NCBI GenBank assembly: GCA_947626355.1
Contig: CANQRV010000008.1
Coordinates: forward strand, 1-60,288
DNA: 60,288 nt
Reading direction: 5' to 3'
Source: an uncultured Muribaculaceae bacterium
GTDB taxonomy: Bacteria > Bacteroidota > Bacteroidia > Bacteroidales > Muribaculaceae
Numbering within the stretch: the first letter of the stretch is position 1; every line of letters begins with the position of its first letter. The translations under genes and the position numbers were made by a program. A model generated the notes under the pieces. That model was given only the letters and a program-made list of their open reading frames with translations, searched no databases and was not told where the DNA came from. Positions 18,442 to 25,943 of this stretch are shown here, in pieces.

Positions 18442-18546
18442 CACTCCTTTAGTTCTTAACATATTTTAATAGTCAGACACTCCCTTCCGCGCTCTTTCCT
18501 CCCTTCTCTTAATCCGCGACCCTTGACAACTCTTACTCGAAGCACT

Positions 18547-18654
18547 CTGGGAGAGGCGGCGTCTCGCCGCCAGCCTGCGTGTCCATAGCATTTATCGACC
18601 GCATTGCCAATGTAGCCTCGCTTCGCGAAGGCGACGAGACCATAGCATTTATCG
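18547..18654 (+). repeat. REPIN/MITE-like element, copy B (right end lost)
   Basis: Copy B matches copy A from CTGGGAG through CTTCGCGAAGGCG, nearly base for base. It then breaks off at about 18638 and repeats the element's own CCATAGCATTTATCG (18640-18654). The right inverted repeat is missing. The Fic remnant ends 9 bp further on. Confidence 0.7.
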
Positions 18655-18662
18655 TAGGGAGT

Positions 18663-19133
18663 TCATGGGTGGATTATCCACTCTCCGTCATTGTCGGCAC
18701 CCTTTCGGGTCAGAATTCCCATACCCTTCAGCGAAGCGATGTCTCGTTCTATAGTACGCGACGTCACCGACAGGATCTCCGACATCCTCTTGGCGGTGAT
18801 TGTCGAAGACTCTCTTATGAGTCTGAGGATTTCTTTCTGACGCCCAGTGATTTTCCTCTCAGACATATCTCCGACATTTACACCGACATCTTTATTATTT
18901 ACACCGTCATTTACACTATCATTTCCCTGATACTGCATAACTCGGCGGTTGAGATTGGCGATATGGTGACGGAGCATAACATCCTGCGCAATAGCGGAAT
19001 CGTCATACTCACGGCTGTCGACCAGCGACTGGATATATTCTCCCATGTCTTCCTTTCTGACGATTGAAGGCACCAACCCCAACTGCCGTTGAATCATATT
19101 CATCACCAGCCGTGTAGTCCGGCCTGCGTGAAG
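18663..19133 (-). pseudogene. Fic-family protein remnant (C-terminal part)
   Basis: The reading frame ending at 18663 continues upstream, past any start, as L-H-A-GRTTRLVMNMIQRQLG. This is the tail of the Fic active-site motif (HPFxDGNGRTTR) and its following helix. A TAG lies at 19136-19134, and the HPFxDGN part and everything before it are missing. The rest keeps the typical C-terminal winged helix (ITGRQKEILRLI, TAKRMSEILSVTSRTIERDI). The intact gene would be an AMP transferase of about 330-380 residues. About 155 residues remain, with no catalytic His, so it is a decayed copy. A short HTH protein starting at the GTG at 19106 could still be made. Confidence 0.75.
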
Positions 19134-19170
19134 CTATGGGTTCCGACAAGGAAAGCGAGACGGCCGCTTC

Positions 19171-19210
19171 ATGACTAATCAGGATCAATCATGACTAATC
19201 TTGACTAATC
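19171..19210. repeat. Four 10-bp direct repeats
   Basis: ATGACTAATC, AGGATCAATC, ATGACTAATC and TTGACTAATC follow each other without gaps. A mirrored GATTGATTAG comes 10 bp later. They lie between the Fic remnant and the DUF3791 operon. The function is unknown; one helical turn spacing would suit a protein binding array. Confidence 0.6.
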
Positions 19211-19253
19211 ATGATTCTTGATTGATTAGGGGACGGGGACGATTGACCGGAAG

Positions 19254-19325
19254 CCATAGCATTTGCTGACCGTGTTGCCGACGTGGCCTCGCTTCGCGAA
19301 GGCGGCGGGGACGCCGCCACTCCCA
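19254..19325 (+). repeat. REPIN/MITE-like element, copy C (left end lost)
   Basis: It matches copy A from CCATAGCATTT to CCGCCACTCCCA, with scattered changes. The left inverted repeat is missing. With copy B, which has lost the opposite end, it brackets the Fic remnant (18655-19253). Confidence 0.7.
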
Positions 19326-19379
19326 ATGGCTCCGCACTTGTCCTTAAACTCTTACATCCAACTGGTCAAGGTCGTATGC

Positions 19380-19601
19380 TCATTTGATTTCAGATAAAAA
19401 TTCATCAACAACATAAAGATCACCCTGAAGATACATACCGGTAGAACGGTCATGGAAATTCCGGCATGTGACACTTTTATAGAATCTTCTCAATGCTTCG
19501 GATGAAGATACCCCAAGCCTCTTGGCTATTTCACACACAATCATTCCTATTCGAGCAGACCGTAGGACTGTATGGGCTATGTGTAAATTCTCTCGTGTCA
19601 T
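19380..19601 (-). CDS. Small DUF3791-like protein, last gene of the DUF3990 operon
   Basis: A 73-residue protein that starts MTRENLHIAHTVLRSARIGM and continues with CEIAKRLGVSSSEALRRFY, an HTH-like helix pair, then a GMYLQGDLYVVDEFLSE end. These features resemble DUF3791 proteins, which often flank DUF3990 genes; this is recall, not a search. Its ATG overlaps the stop of the DUF3990 gene (19598-19601), so it is co-translated. GC is low: 19 of 60 bases in 19381-19440. A role as antitoxin or adaptor is only a guess. Confidence 0.6.
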   Translation of the reverse strand: MTRENLHIAHTVLRSARIGMIVCEIAKRLGVSSSEALRRFYKSVTCRNFHDRSTGMYLQGDLYVVDEFLSEIK

Positions 19602-20107
19602 AGTCTCTCAATTATTATGCTGTCTTTAAACGACAGGTAGTTATCTATAAGTGTCTGACTTGAAATACAAATCTGATTATTAGGTTTCAAATATTTCAAG
19701 CGTAGGATAGCCTCGCTGCGAGATATAAAGCCCGTCATGTAAAGGTCGATAGTGTCCACGACACGATCATCGGCCACGCCTCCCTCGATATAATCATATT
19801 CCTTCCAAAGATCTTGCCCAAGCCGATTACCGACTATAAAGTCCAACCATTCATCATTGTATTCCGGAAAGACACGGGCACGTGTTCCTACATCGGCAAG
19901 GAGTTCTGCCTGTCGAAGAAGATACTTGTTGACCACTGGTTCCCTCTTGTATTTATTAGATCGACGAATAGACCAGTTTACAGCCTGCTCGTATATATCC
20001 GTCAAATAAAAACCAGGACCGAAGTCAAGCTGAGCCCGTCCATGTTTTCTGTCGGGATTCTGAATATGCTCGACACCTGCATGGTATACTTCTATAATGG
20101 CACTCAT
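19598..20107 (-). CDS. DUF3990 protein, ADP-ribosyltransferase-like
   Basis: A 169-residue protein. Its start VYHAGVEHIQNPD (7-19) and LDFGPGFYLTDIYEQAVNWS (27-46) are the hallmark segments of DUF3990. I recall this family as related to the ADP-ribosyltransferase fold, where such H-x-G and GFYLT segments line the NAD pocket. Here the usual YHG reads YHA. No catalytic Glu can be assigned with confidence. It overlaps the upstream and downstream genes by 4 bp each (ATGA), a tight three-gene unit. It is AT-rich compared with its neighbours, which points to transfer. The target and whether it is a toxin are unknown. Confidence 0.75.
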   Translation of the reverse strand: MSAIIEVYHAGVEHIQNPDRKHGRAQLDFGPGFYLTDIYEQAVNWSIRRSNKYKREPVVNKYLLRQAELLADVGTRARVFPEYNDEWLDFIVGNRLGQDLWKEYDYIEGGVADDRVVDTIDLYMTGFISRSEAILRLKYLKPNNQICISSQTLIDNYLSFKDSIIIERL

Positions 20108-20364
20108 TCCGTCTCCTTATTATTTTGTCGTTTCTCCCACAGCAAGAGGGTCTGAATAATGTCATCTGTAATATTCTTGCGGCTCTCAAGATGCAATACA
20201 TCATAGCACTTTATGATGTAATCATCAATAAGACCGACTTTATCCATACGGCTGAAAACCTCTAGATAGTCACAATCGAGAGCTTCAGCAGCCCATTCAA
20301 TGCATGATGATGCGAATATCATCACCAGTTGTTCGTCGTTGATATGTATCCTTTCCGGTGCCAT
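20104..20364 (-). CDS. DUF3791 protein, first gene of the DUF3990 operon
   Basis: An 86-residue helical protein: QLVMIFASSCIEWAAEALD, then YLEVFSRMDKVGLIDDYI, then KCYDVLHLESRKNITDDI. These match the layout of DUF3791 (a Cys-Ile-Glu helix, a short middle helix, YDxLH, and a final acidic helix). Its stop overlaps the DUF3990 start. No standard promoter box lies just upstream (20365-20423); the region leads into the heptanucleotide repeat. The function is unknown; the fixed pairing with DUF3990 suggests a partner or inhibitor. Confidence 0.7.
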   Translation of the reverse strand: MAPERIHINDEQLVMIFASSCIEWAAEALDCDYLEVFSRMDKVGLIDDYIIKCYDVLHLESRKNITDDIIQTLLLWEKRQNNKETE

Positions 20365-20423
20365 GATTTACGATATTTGGATTTCTTGACTCATCACACT
20401 TGACGACTCCCGCGCGCCTGCGC

Positions 20424-20472
20424 CTTCACTCTTGACTCTTCACTCTTCACTCTTCACTCTTCACTCTTCACT
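20424..20472. repeat. Heptanucleotide tandem repeat CTTCACT x7
   Basis: Seven 7-bp units, one with a single change (CTTGACT). On the minus strand it reads AGTGAAG repeats and covers the fcl stop codon, so the last codons and the 3' tail of fcl are made of the repeat. A shorter related tract lies at 57311-57331 beside HIT/greA. Confidence 0.8.
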
Positions 20473-21403
20473 CTTGCGCAGCATGCGCCAGGAAGTCTTC
20501 GTAGGCAAGGCGGATCCCCTCCTCCAGCTCGGTGGAGTAGGTCCAGCCGAGAGCCGTGGCTTTGCTCACGTCGAGGAGCTTGCGCGGCGTGCCGTTGGGC
20601 TTCGTGGCGTCCCAGACGATGCTGCCGGTGTAGCCCACGGTCTCGGCCACCAAGGCAGCGAGCTCAGCGATGGTGATCTCCTTGCCGGTGCCGGCGTTGA
20701 CGGTCTCGTTGCCGCTGTAGTTGTTCATCAGGAAGACGCAGAGGTTGGCCAGGTCGTCGACATACAGAAACTCGCGCAGCGGCGAGCCGTCGCCCCAGCA
20801 CACCACTTCCGGGTCGCCTGCCACTTTCGCCTCGTGGAAGCGGCGGATGAGCGCCGGCATCACGTGGGAGCGCGTGGGATGGTAGTTGTCGTTGGGGCCG
20901 TAGAGGTTGGTCGGCATCACGGAGATGAAGTCGGTGCCATACTGTCGGTTGAGATACTCGCAGTATTTCAGGCCGGAGATCTTAGCGAGGGCGTACGCCT
21001 CGTTGGTCTGCTCGAGTGACGAAGAGAGCAGGCAGCTTTCCTTCATGGGCTGCGGCGCGAGACGCGGATAGATGCATGAGGAGCCGAGAAACTGAAGCTT
21101 TTTGCACCCGTTGAGCCTCGCGGCATGGATCACATTCATCTCCAGCATCATGTTCTCATACATGAAATCGGCGGGAGCGTCGGAGTTCGCCTTTATGCCG
21201 CCGACCCTGGCGGCTGCGAGGAAGACGTATTCCGGCTTCTCGACCTCGAAGAAGGCGTTGACGGCCACCTGGTCGGTGAGGTCAAGCTCCTTGTGGGTGC
21301 GGGTTATGATGTCGGTGTATCCCTGGCGCTCGAGTTCGCGCACGATGGCGGAGCCCACCATGCCGCGGTGGCCGGCCACATATATCTTGCTGTCTTTTTC
21401 CAT
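20468..21403 (-). CDS. fcl: GDP-L-fucose synthase
   Basis: Epimerase-reductase that turns GDP-4-keto-6-deoxymannose into GDP-L-fucose with NADPH. The 311 residues fit the family. The N-terminus has the Rossmann motif [12 protein letters not shown]. The catalytic Ser-Tyr-Lys is visible as GSSCIYP and the YALAKISG segment; [10 protein letters not shown] is the usual substrate segment. Its partner GDP-mannose dehydratase is not in the window. It follows rfbC after 15 bp. The stop codon lies inside the heptanucleotide repeat. Confidence 0.95.
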   Translation of the reverse strand: MEKDSKIYVAGHRGMVGSAIVRELERQGYTDIITRTHKELDLTDQVAVNAFFEVEKPEYVFLAAARVGGIKANSDAPADFMYENMMLEMNVIHAARLNGCKKLQFLGSSCIYPRLAPQPMKESCLLSSSLEQTNEAYALAKISGLKYCEYLNRQYGTDFISVMPTNLYGPNDNYHPTRSHVMPALIRRFHEAKVAGDPEVVCWGDGSPLREFLYVDDLANLCVFLMNNYSGNETVNAGTGKEITIAELAALVAETVGYTGSIVWDATKPNGTPRKLLDVSKATALGWTYSTELEEGIRLAYEDFLAHAAQE

Positions 21404-21418
21404 TGTAACGTGGGGTGT

Positions 21419-21973
21419 TTAGAAAACAAAGGGAGAGTCGAAGTCGCGGAGTAGCGGATGGCGGCGGTCCTTGTCGCTGAGTATGGCGTCGGCGCTGTCG
21501 ATGCGCCAGTCGATACCGAGGGTGTCGTCGCATAGCTGTATGCCGCCGTCGGCCTCGGGCGCGTAGTAGTTGTCGCATTTATACTGGAAGACGGCCACGT
21601 CGGAGAGCACGGCGAAGCCGTGGGCGAAGCCACGCGGCACGAAGAACTGGAGATGGTTCTGCTCCGTCAGCTCCACGGCCACGTGCTGTCCGTAGGTGGG
21701 CGACCCCTTGCGGATGTCGACGGCCACGTCGAGCACGGCGCCGCGCACGCATCTCACGAGCTTGGCCTGGGTGTGGGGCGGCCGCTGGAAGTGAAGGCCG
21801 CGCATCACGCCGCGCGTCGACATCGACTCGTTGTCCTGCACGAAGTCGACCGGCGCCACTTCGGCATCGAATACCCGTTTTGAATAACTCTCGAAGAAGT
21901 ATCCCCTCGCGTCGTTGAAGACCCGCGGCTCAAGCACCACCACTCCGGGGATTGATGTCTCTATTACTTTCAT
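21419..21973 (-). CDS. rfbC: dTDP-4-dehydrorhamnose 3,5-epimerase
   Basis: Epimerises dTDP-4-keto-6-deoxyglucose on the way to dTDP-L-rhamnose. The 184-residue cupin has GVVVLEPRVFNDARGYFFES, QDNESMSTRGVMRGLHFQ (with the catalytic His) and FFVPRGFAHGFAVLSD (second active-site His). The other rhamnose genes rfbA, rfbB and rfbD are not adjacent, so they must lie elsewhere. It shares a transcript with fcl, which suggests joint supply of deoxy-sugars for surface polysaccharide or glycoprotein glycans. Confidence 0.95.
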   Translation of the reverse strand: MKVIETSIPGVVVLEPRVFNDARGYFFESYSKRVFDAEVAPVDFVQDNESMSTRGVMRGLHFQRPPHTQAKLVRCVRGAVLDVAVDIRKGSPTYGQHVAVELTEQNHLQFFVPRGFAHGFAVLSDVAVFQYKCDNYYAPEADGGIQLCDDTLGIDWRIDSADAILSDKDRRHPLLRDFDSPFVF

Positions 21974-22067
21974 ACGGTTATAAATGATGTCGCCGAATCA
22001 GGATCCGGCTTACAGACCGATTAAGCCTATTAATGTGCAAATAATTGCCGTTTTATCTATATAAGCG

Positions 22068-22098
22068 CAAAGTTAGCCATTTTCCGCGAAACGGCAAA
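22068..22098 (-). promoter_or_regulatory. Promoter of rfbC-fcl
   Basis: On the minus strand: TTTG (22098-22095), 19 bp, then TAACTTTG (22075-22068), exact to consensus. Repeat copy D begins 5 bp upstream of the -33 box. The leader is about 85 nt. Confidence 0.75.
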
Positions 22099-22102
22099 GG
22101 CT

Positions 22103-22255
22103 CTGGGAGTGGCGGCGTCCCGCCGCCTTTGCGAAGCAAGGTTCCGGGAATGCCAACCAGTAAGAAGATAGCTATGGACTCGCAGGCTGGCGGCGAGACG
22201 CCGCCTCTCCCATGGCTTGCCGACCAGACTGGCGGCGAGACGCCGCCTCTCCCAG
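22103..22255 (-). repeat. REPIN/MITE-like element, copy D (composite)
   Basis: On the minus strand it has the same ends as copy A and the same AGCCTGCGAGTCCATAG next to the left arm. The GGCGGCG hairpin arm is duplicated (22189-22212 and 22231-22255) and the centre has diverged. It fills the space between the PorE-like gene's stop (22258) and the rfbC promoter. Confidence 0.75.
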
Positions 22256-22257
22256 GA

Positions 22258-24240
22258 TCAGAAGAGGTCGTAGTCGATGGAGAGCACCTGGAACTCCGTG
22301 CGGCGGTTGATCTGGTCGGCGGCCTCCTGGTCTTCCTCGCTCAGCTTCGTGACAAACGCCTCGTCGAGCACGGTGCCCTCCGGAAACTGCGGATACTCCT
22401 TGTTGATGCGCTTGGTGACGACCTTCGGCTTCGACTCGCCGTAGCCCTGAGGCTTCAGGCGGTCGGCGGCGATGCCCGCCGCTATCAGATAGTCGATCAC
22501 GCTCTTGGCTCGCCGCTCGGAGAGGGCGATGTTGTAGGCGTCGGTGCCCCAACGGTCGGTGTGCGCCCCCATCTCGATGGTGACATTGGGATTGTCGCGG
22601 AGCATCTGGGCCATCTCGTCGAGGGCCGTCTTCGACTCGGGGCGAAGCGTGGCCTTGTCGAAGTCGTAGAAGATGTTCTCCACCACCTGCGGCTTGTTGA
22701 TGGCCGCCAGGATGAAGTCGACGCCATATTCGGTGTCTTCCTCCTCCATGTCGCTCTCAAACTCCTGCTTAACGTTGAGATACCCCTTCGCACCGGCCAG
22801 CATCACATACTTCACGCCCCGCGATAGGTTGAAGCGGAACGACCCGTCGTCCCTGGCCACCTCCTTCTGGTTGGAGCCGTCGTCGCCCACGATACGGATG
22901 ATGGCGTTGGGCACGGGCTCGTCGTCCTTGTCGAGCACCATCCCGCTGATCGTCACCTTGATCTCCGGGAGCACGAAGCTGAAAATATGGTCGTAGCCGC
23001 GCGCGTCGCCTCGGTTGGAGCTGAAGAAGCCGTCTTCGGCGGCGCCGAAGGTGATGCCGAAGTCATCGGCCGGGCTGTTGATCGGGAGCCCCATGTTCTC
23101 GATGCTCCAGCGGTCGCCGGTGGAGTTGAGGCGCGCCTTGAAGATGTCAAGGCCGCCGAAGCCCGGATGTCCGTCGGATGAGAAATAGAGCAGCGAGTCG
23201 GTGCGCAGGTAGGGAAACATCTCGTCGCCGGGGGTGTTGATCTGCGGGCCGAGGTTCTCGAGCGAGCCGCGGCGCTCGTCGAGGCGAATGCGCCAGATGT
23301 CCTTGCCGCCGTAGCCGCCCGGCATGTCGGAGGTGAAATAGAGGAACTTGCCGTCGGGCGAGACGGCGGGATGGCCGAAAGCCGAGATGGTGTCGGCCGT
23401 GATCTCAAACTTCTGGGGGGCGCTCCAGGTGGCGTCGGAGCGGCGCGAGGTGCATATCTCCACGCTGGTGTTGCTCGTCTCGGAGCGCACGGCGCGCGTC
23501 AGATACATCGTCTGTCCGTCGGGCGAGAAGCTTATGATCCCCTCGTCGGCGTCGGTATTGAGCTCGCCGCCGGCCGGCTCGGGGCGCTGCCACTCCCCCT
23601 TCTCGTTCTTGCGGCTGAAATAGATGTCGCCCTTCTTCATGCCGGTGATCTCCGACTTGAGGGTGCCGGTGGCCTTCTCGTTGGTGGAGGTGAAATATAT
23701 CTGGTCGAGCTCCTTGCCGAGATACATCGGCGAGAAATCGGCGCGGCGCGAATTGAAGAGCTTGGCGTTTTTCACCTCATAGCGCGACTTCGGCTTCTCC
23801 TTTGCGGCGATGGCCTGTCGGCAACCTTTCATCCCCTCCTTTGCCAGGAGGTTGTCGGGCTGCCACTCGAGAAACGTGGAGTAGGCGTCGAGGGCCGGGC
23901 CGTATTTCCCCTCCTGCTGGAGCGAGCGGCCGAGCAGCAGCCACGCCATCGAGTCGGGATATTCGTAGCGTATGGCGTTCTGATAGGCGGCACTGGCGCG
24001 TGCCGCCTGGCTGAGACGGTCGTAGCAGTTGCCCATCTTGAAGGCGATCTCGCCGCGCAGCGGGCGCTCCTCGCGCTTCGTCAGCTTGTTGTAGACCTTG
24101 CGGTAGGTCTTCGCCGCGTCGAAATACTCGCCGCGCTCCATCTGCGCGTCGGCGTCGCTGAGCTTCGCGCCGCGACAGCCGCCGAGCGCCGCCGCGAGCA
24201 CGCAGGCAAGCAATATGTGGAAAAAGGCCGGTGTCTTCAT
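22258..24240 (-). CDS. porE: PorE-like OmpA-family lipoprotein (TPR, PD40 propeller, CRD, OmpA)
   Basis: Probable periplasmic peptidoglycan-binding component of the type IX secretion system. The 660 residues start with a lipoprotein signal (MKTPAFFHILL... LGGC, Cys22). Next come TPR helices (about 30-150), PD40/WD40-like blades (about 170-430; SFSPDGQTMYLTR, AVSPDGKFLYFTSD), a carboxypeptidase regulatory-like domain (KVTISGMVLDKDDEPVPNA, about 435-520) and an OmpA domain (FYDFDKATLRPES... GAHTDRWGTDAYN). That order and length match PorE. Other OmpA-propeller lipoproteins exist, so the exact role is less certain. A terminator-like hairpin encloses its start codon. Confidence 0.8.
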   Translation of the reverse strand: MKTPAFFHILLACVLAAALGGCRGAKLSDADAQMERGEYFDAAKTYRKVYNKLTKREERPLRGEIAFKMGNCYDRLSQAARASAAYQNAIRYEYPDSMAWLLLGRSLQQEGKYGPALDAYSTFLEWQPDNLLAKEGMKGCRQAIAAKEKPKSRYEVKNAKLFNSRRADFSPMYLGKELDQIYFTSTNEKATGTLKSEITGMKKGDIYFSRKNEKGEWQRPEPAGGELNTDADEGIISFSPDGQTMYLTRAVRSETSNTSVEICTSRRSDATWSAPQKFEITADTISAFGHPAVSPDGKFLYFTSDMPGGYGGKDIWRIRLDERRGSLENLGPQINTPGDEMFPYLRTDSLLYFSSDGHPGFGGLDIFKARLNSTGDRWSIENMGLPINSPADDFGITFGAAEDGFFSSNRGDARGYDHIFSFVLPEIKVTISGMVLDKDDEPVPNAIIRIVGDDGSNQKEVARDDGSFRFNLSRGVKYVMLAGAKGYLNVKQEFESDMEEEDTEYGVDFILAAINKPQVVENIFYDFDKATLRPESKTALDEMAQMLRDNPNVTIEMGAHTDRWGTDAYNIALSERRAKSVIDYLIAAGIAADRLKPQGYGESKPKVVTKRINKEYPQFPEGTVLDEAFVTKLSEEDQEAADQINRRTEFQVLSIDYDLF

Positions 24241-24269
24241 ATCATTAGGATAACGTAAGACACCGGCCT
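24225..24269 (-). terminator. Terminator-like hairpin around the porE start codon
   Basis: On the minus strand AGGCCGGTGTCTT (24269-24257) pairs perfectly with AAGACACCGGCCT (24237-24225), and the next bases are TTTT. The 19-base loop holds the ATG of the PorE-like gene. It lies about 34 bp past the dipeptidase stop, so it could end that transcript and also gate expression of the next gene. Confidence 0.7.
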
Positions 24270-24302
24270 ATTATTTTAGGGCCGTGGAGCGGCGGCGGAG
24301 CG

Positions 24303-25943
24303 TCACTTGATCAGGAAGTGGTCGCCTGTCTCCTTCACGATGTTGTCGTAGTATTTCTGGTCGTAGCCGGGGAACTCCGGATATACCGGCAGGCCGTATT
24401 CGCTCTTGATGAACTTCCCGTCGGCGTCGGTCTTCTTCATGTTGCCGTCCATGAACTTCACGAAGAGATACTGGCCGAGGTCGCGGTAGGCGTCGGTGGC
24501 CTCCTTAGCGATGGCCGCGCCCTCGGCGTTGACGGCGGCGGTTATGGCCCTGACATCGCCGGCGGCGGCCAGCTCGGCGAGCTTCTTCTCCTGAGCGGGA
24601 CGCGTGGCCTCGTACTTGTCTTCAAGTCCCTTCTGCACCTTGCGGATGTCGGGAATCATGAGGTCGTAGCGGTTGTAGGCCTGGTTGGCCACCCAGTTGT
24701 TCATCCAGAAATTGGAGTCGAAGGAGAAGGTGTTGATGTCGCCGTGGTCAAGCTGGGCGGGCACCTCCGTCATGCTGCAGTAGAAAGGCATGTAGACGGT
24801 GGTGTTGGTGTCGTCTGTGCCAAACCAGAGGACACCGCCCACCGGGTCGGGGAGATAGTCGCGGCTCTGGCTCACGAAGCTCCAGCCAGTCTGCTGGGTT
24901 GCTATCGCGCGCTCCATGGTGTAGGTCTTGCCGTCGACCTTGTAGTCCATCGGACGCCAGCGGTAGGGCACGTGGTTGGGCCCGGCGCCCACATCGGAGG
25001 TCATCTCGTAGGGAGTGCCCTCGAAATGGTCGCGCATGGCCTCCTGCATCTCGCGGAGGCTCACCTTGCGCGCCGGGATGATATAGAGGGGCATCGGCTC
25101 GTCGCTCTCGAAATTGACCCATGCGAAATATTTCTCGGCCTCAGGCTGGAAGCGGCGGAAGTAGCTCCACACACGCGCGTCGCATCCGCGGCGCTCTCCC
25201 TGGTCGTGGTGGCAGTAGGCGTCGGCGAAGGAGAAGTCCTCGTCCTTGCCGTTGAAGTATCCGCGCTTGCGTGCGAAGGAGATGACGTCGGGCGAGTGCA
25301 TCACGTTCTTCTTGTCCTTGAAGTCCACCTTGCGTATGCGGGGCTCGTTGGCGTGGCCGGAGATGGCGTCGTCGGGAATCCTGACGGCCACCCACACGGC
25401 GCCCTTCTCGGCGCCCTTGCCGATCATCTCGAGCACCCACACCTCGTCCTTGTCGGCCACGGAGAACGACTCGCCGCTGCTGGCATAGCCGTATTTCTCC
25501 ACGAGGTCGGTCATCACCTTGATGGCGTCTCGGGCGTTGGTGGCGCGCTCGAGCGCGATCTGGATGAGCGAGCCGTAGTCGATCACGGAATTGCCTGTAG
25601 TGTCGACGAGCTCCTCGTGGCCCCCCCATGTCGACTCGCCGATGGCGAGCTGGTGCTCGTTCATGTTGCCCACCACATTGTAGGTGTGGGCCACCTGGGG
25701 AATCTCGCCGAGGGGCTTGCCGGTGTCCCACTCCACCACCTTGCGCATCTCGCCGGCTTTGTGGTCGGCGGCGGGGGTGTGGGTCAGCATGCCGTAGAGG
25801 TTATGGCTGTCGGCGGCGTAGGTCATCAGCACCGAGCCGTCGGTGGTGGCCTTCTTGCCGGCGATGAGGTTGGTGCAGGCGTCGGCCGGCTGGGCTGTCA
25901 TCGCCAGCGCGAGGGCGGCGATGGGATAAATCAATTGTTTCAT
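24303..25943 (-). CDS. C69-family dipeptidase (PepD-like), exported
   Basis: N-terminal nucleophile hydrolase that should cleave dipeptides. The start is set at 25943 because the protein then begins with a signal peptide (MKQLIYPIAALALAMTAQPA) cleaved just before Cys-Thr-Asn, the catalytic N-terminal Cys of the family. The open frame continues 36 residues upstream but that part has no family features. Segments CTNLIAGKKATTDGS, EHQLAIGESTWGG and NARDAIKVMTDLVEKYGYAS are typical of peptidase U34/C69. The mature enzyme has about 525 residues and is periplasmic or outward-facing. It is transcribed ahead of the PorE-like gene. Confidence 0.92.
   Translation of the reverse strand: MKQLIYPIAALALAMTAQPADACTNLIAGKKATTDGSVLMTYAADSHNLYGMLTHTPAADHKAGEMRKVVEWDTGKPLGEIPQVAHTYNVVGNMNEHQLAIGESTWGGHEELVDTTGNSVIDYGSLIQIALERATNARDAIKVMTDLVEKYGYASSGESFSVADKDEVWVLEMIGKGAEKGAVWVAVRIPDDAISGHANEPRIRKVDFKDKKNVMHSPDVISFARKRGYFNGKDEDFSFADAYCHHDQGERRGCDARVWSYFRRFQPEAEKYFAWVNFESDEPMPLYIIPARKVSLREMQEAMRDHFEGTPYEMTSDVGAGPNHVPYRWRPMDYKVDGKTYTMERAIATQQTGWSFVSQSRDYLPDPVGGVLWFGTDDTNTTVYMPFYCSMTEVPAQLDHGDINTFSFDSNFWMNNWVANQAYNRYDLMIPDIRKVQKGLEDKYEATRPAQEKKLAELAAAGDVRAITAAVNAEGAAIAKEATDAYRDLGQYLFVKFMDGNMKKTDADGKFIKSEYGLPVYPEFPGYDQKYYDNIVKETGDHFLIK

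Noticed and set aside
18376..20467. Insertion sequence or integrative element with its own transposase or integrase
   Set aside because: No transposase, integrase or att-like direct repeat is visible; only short palindromic elements and accessory genes are present.
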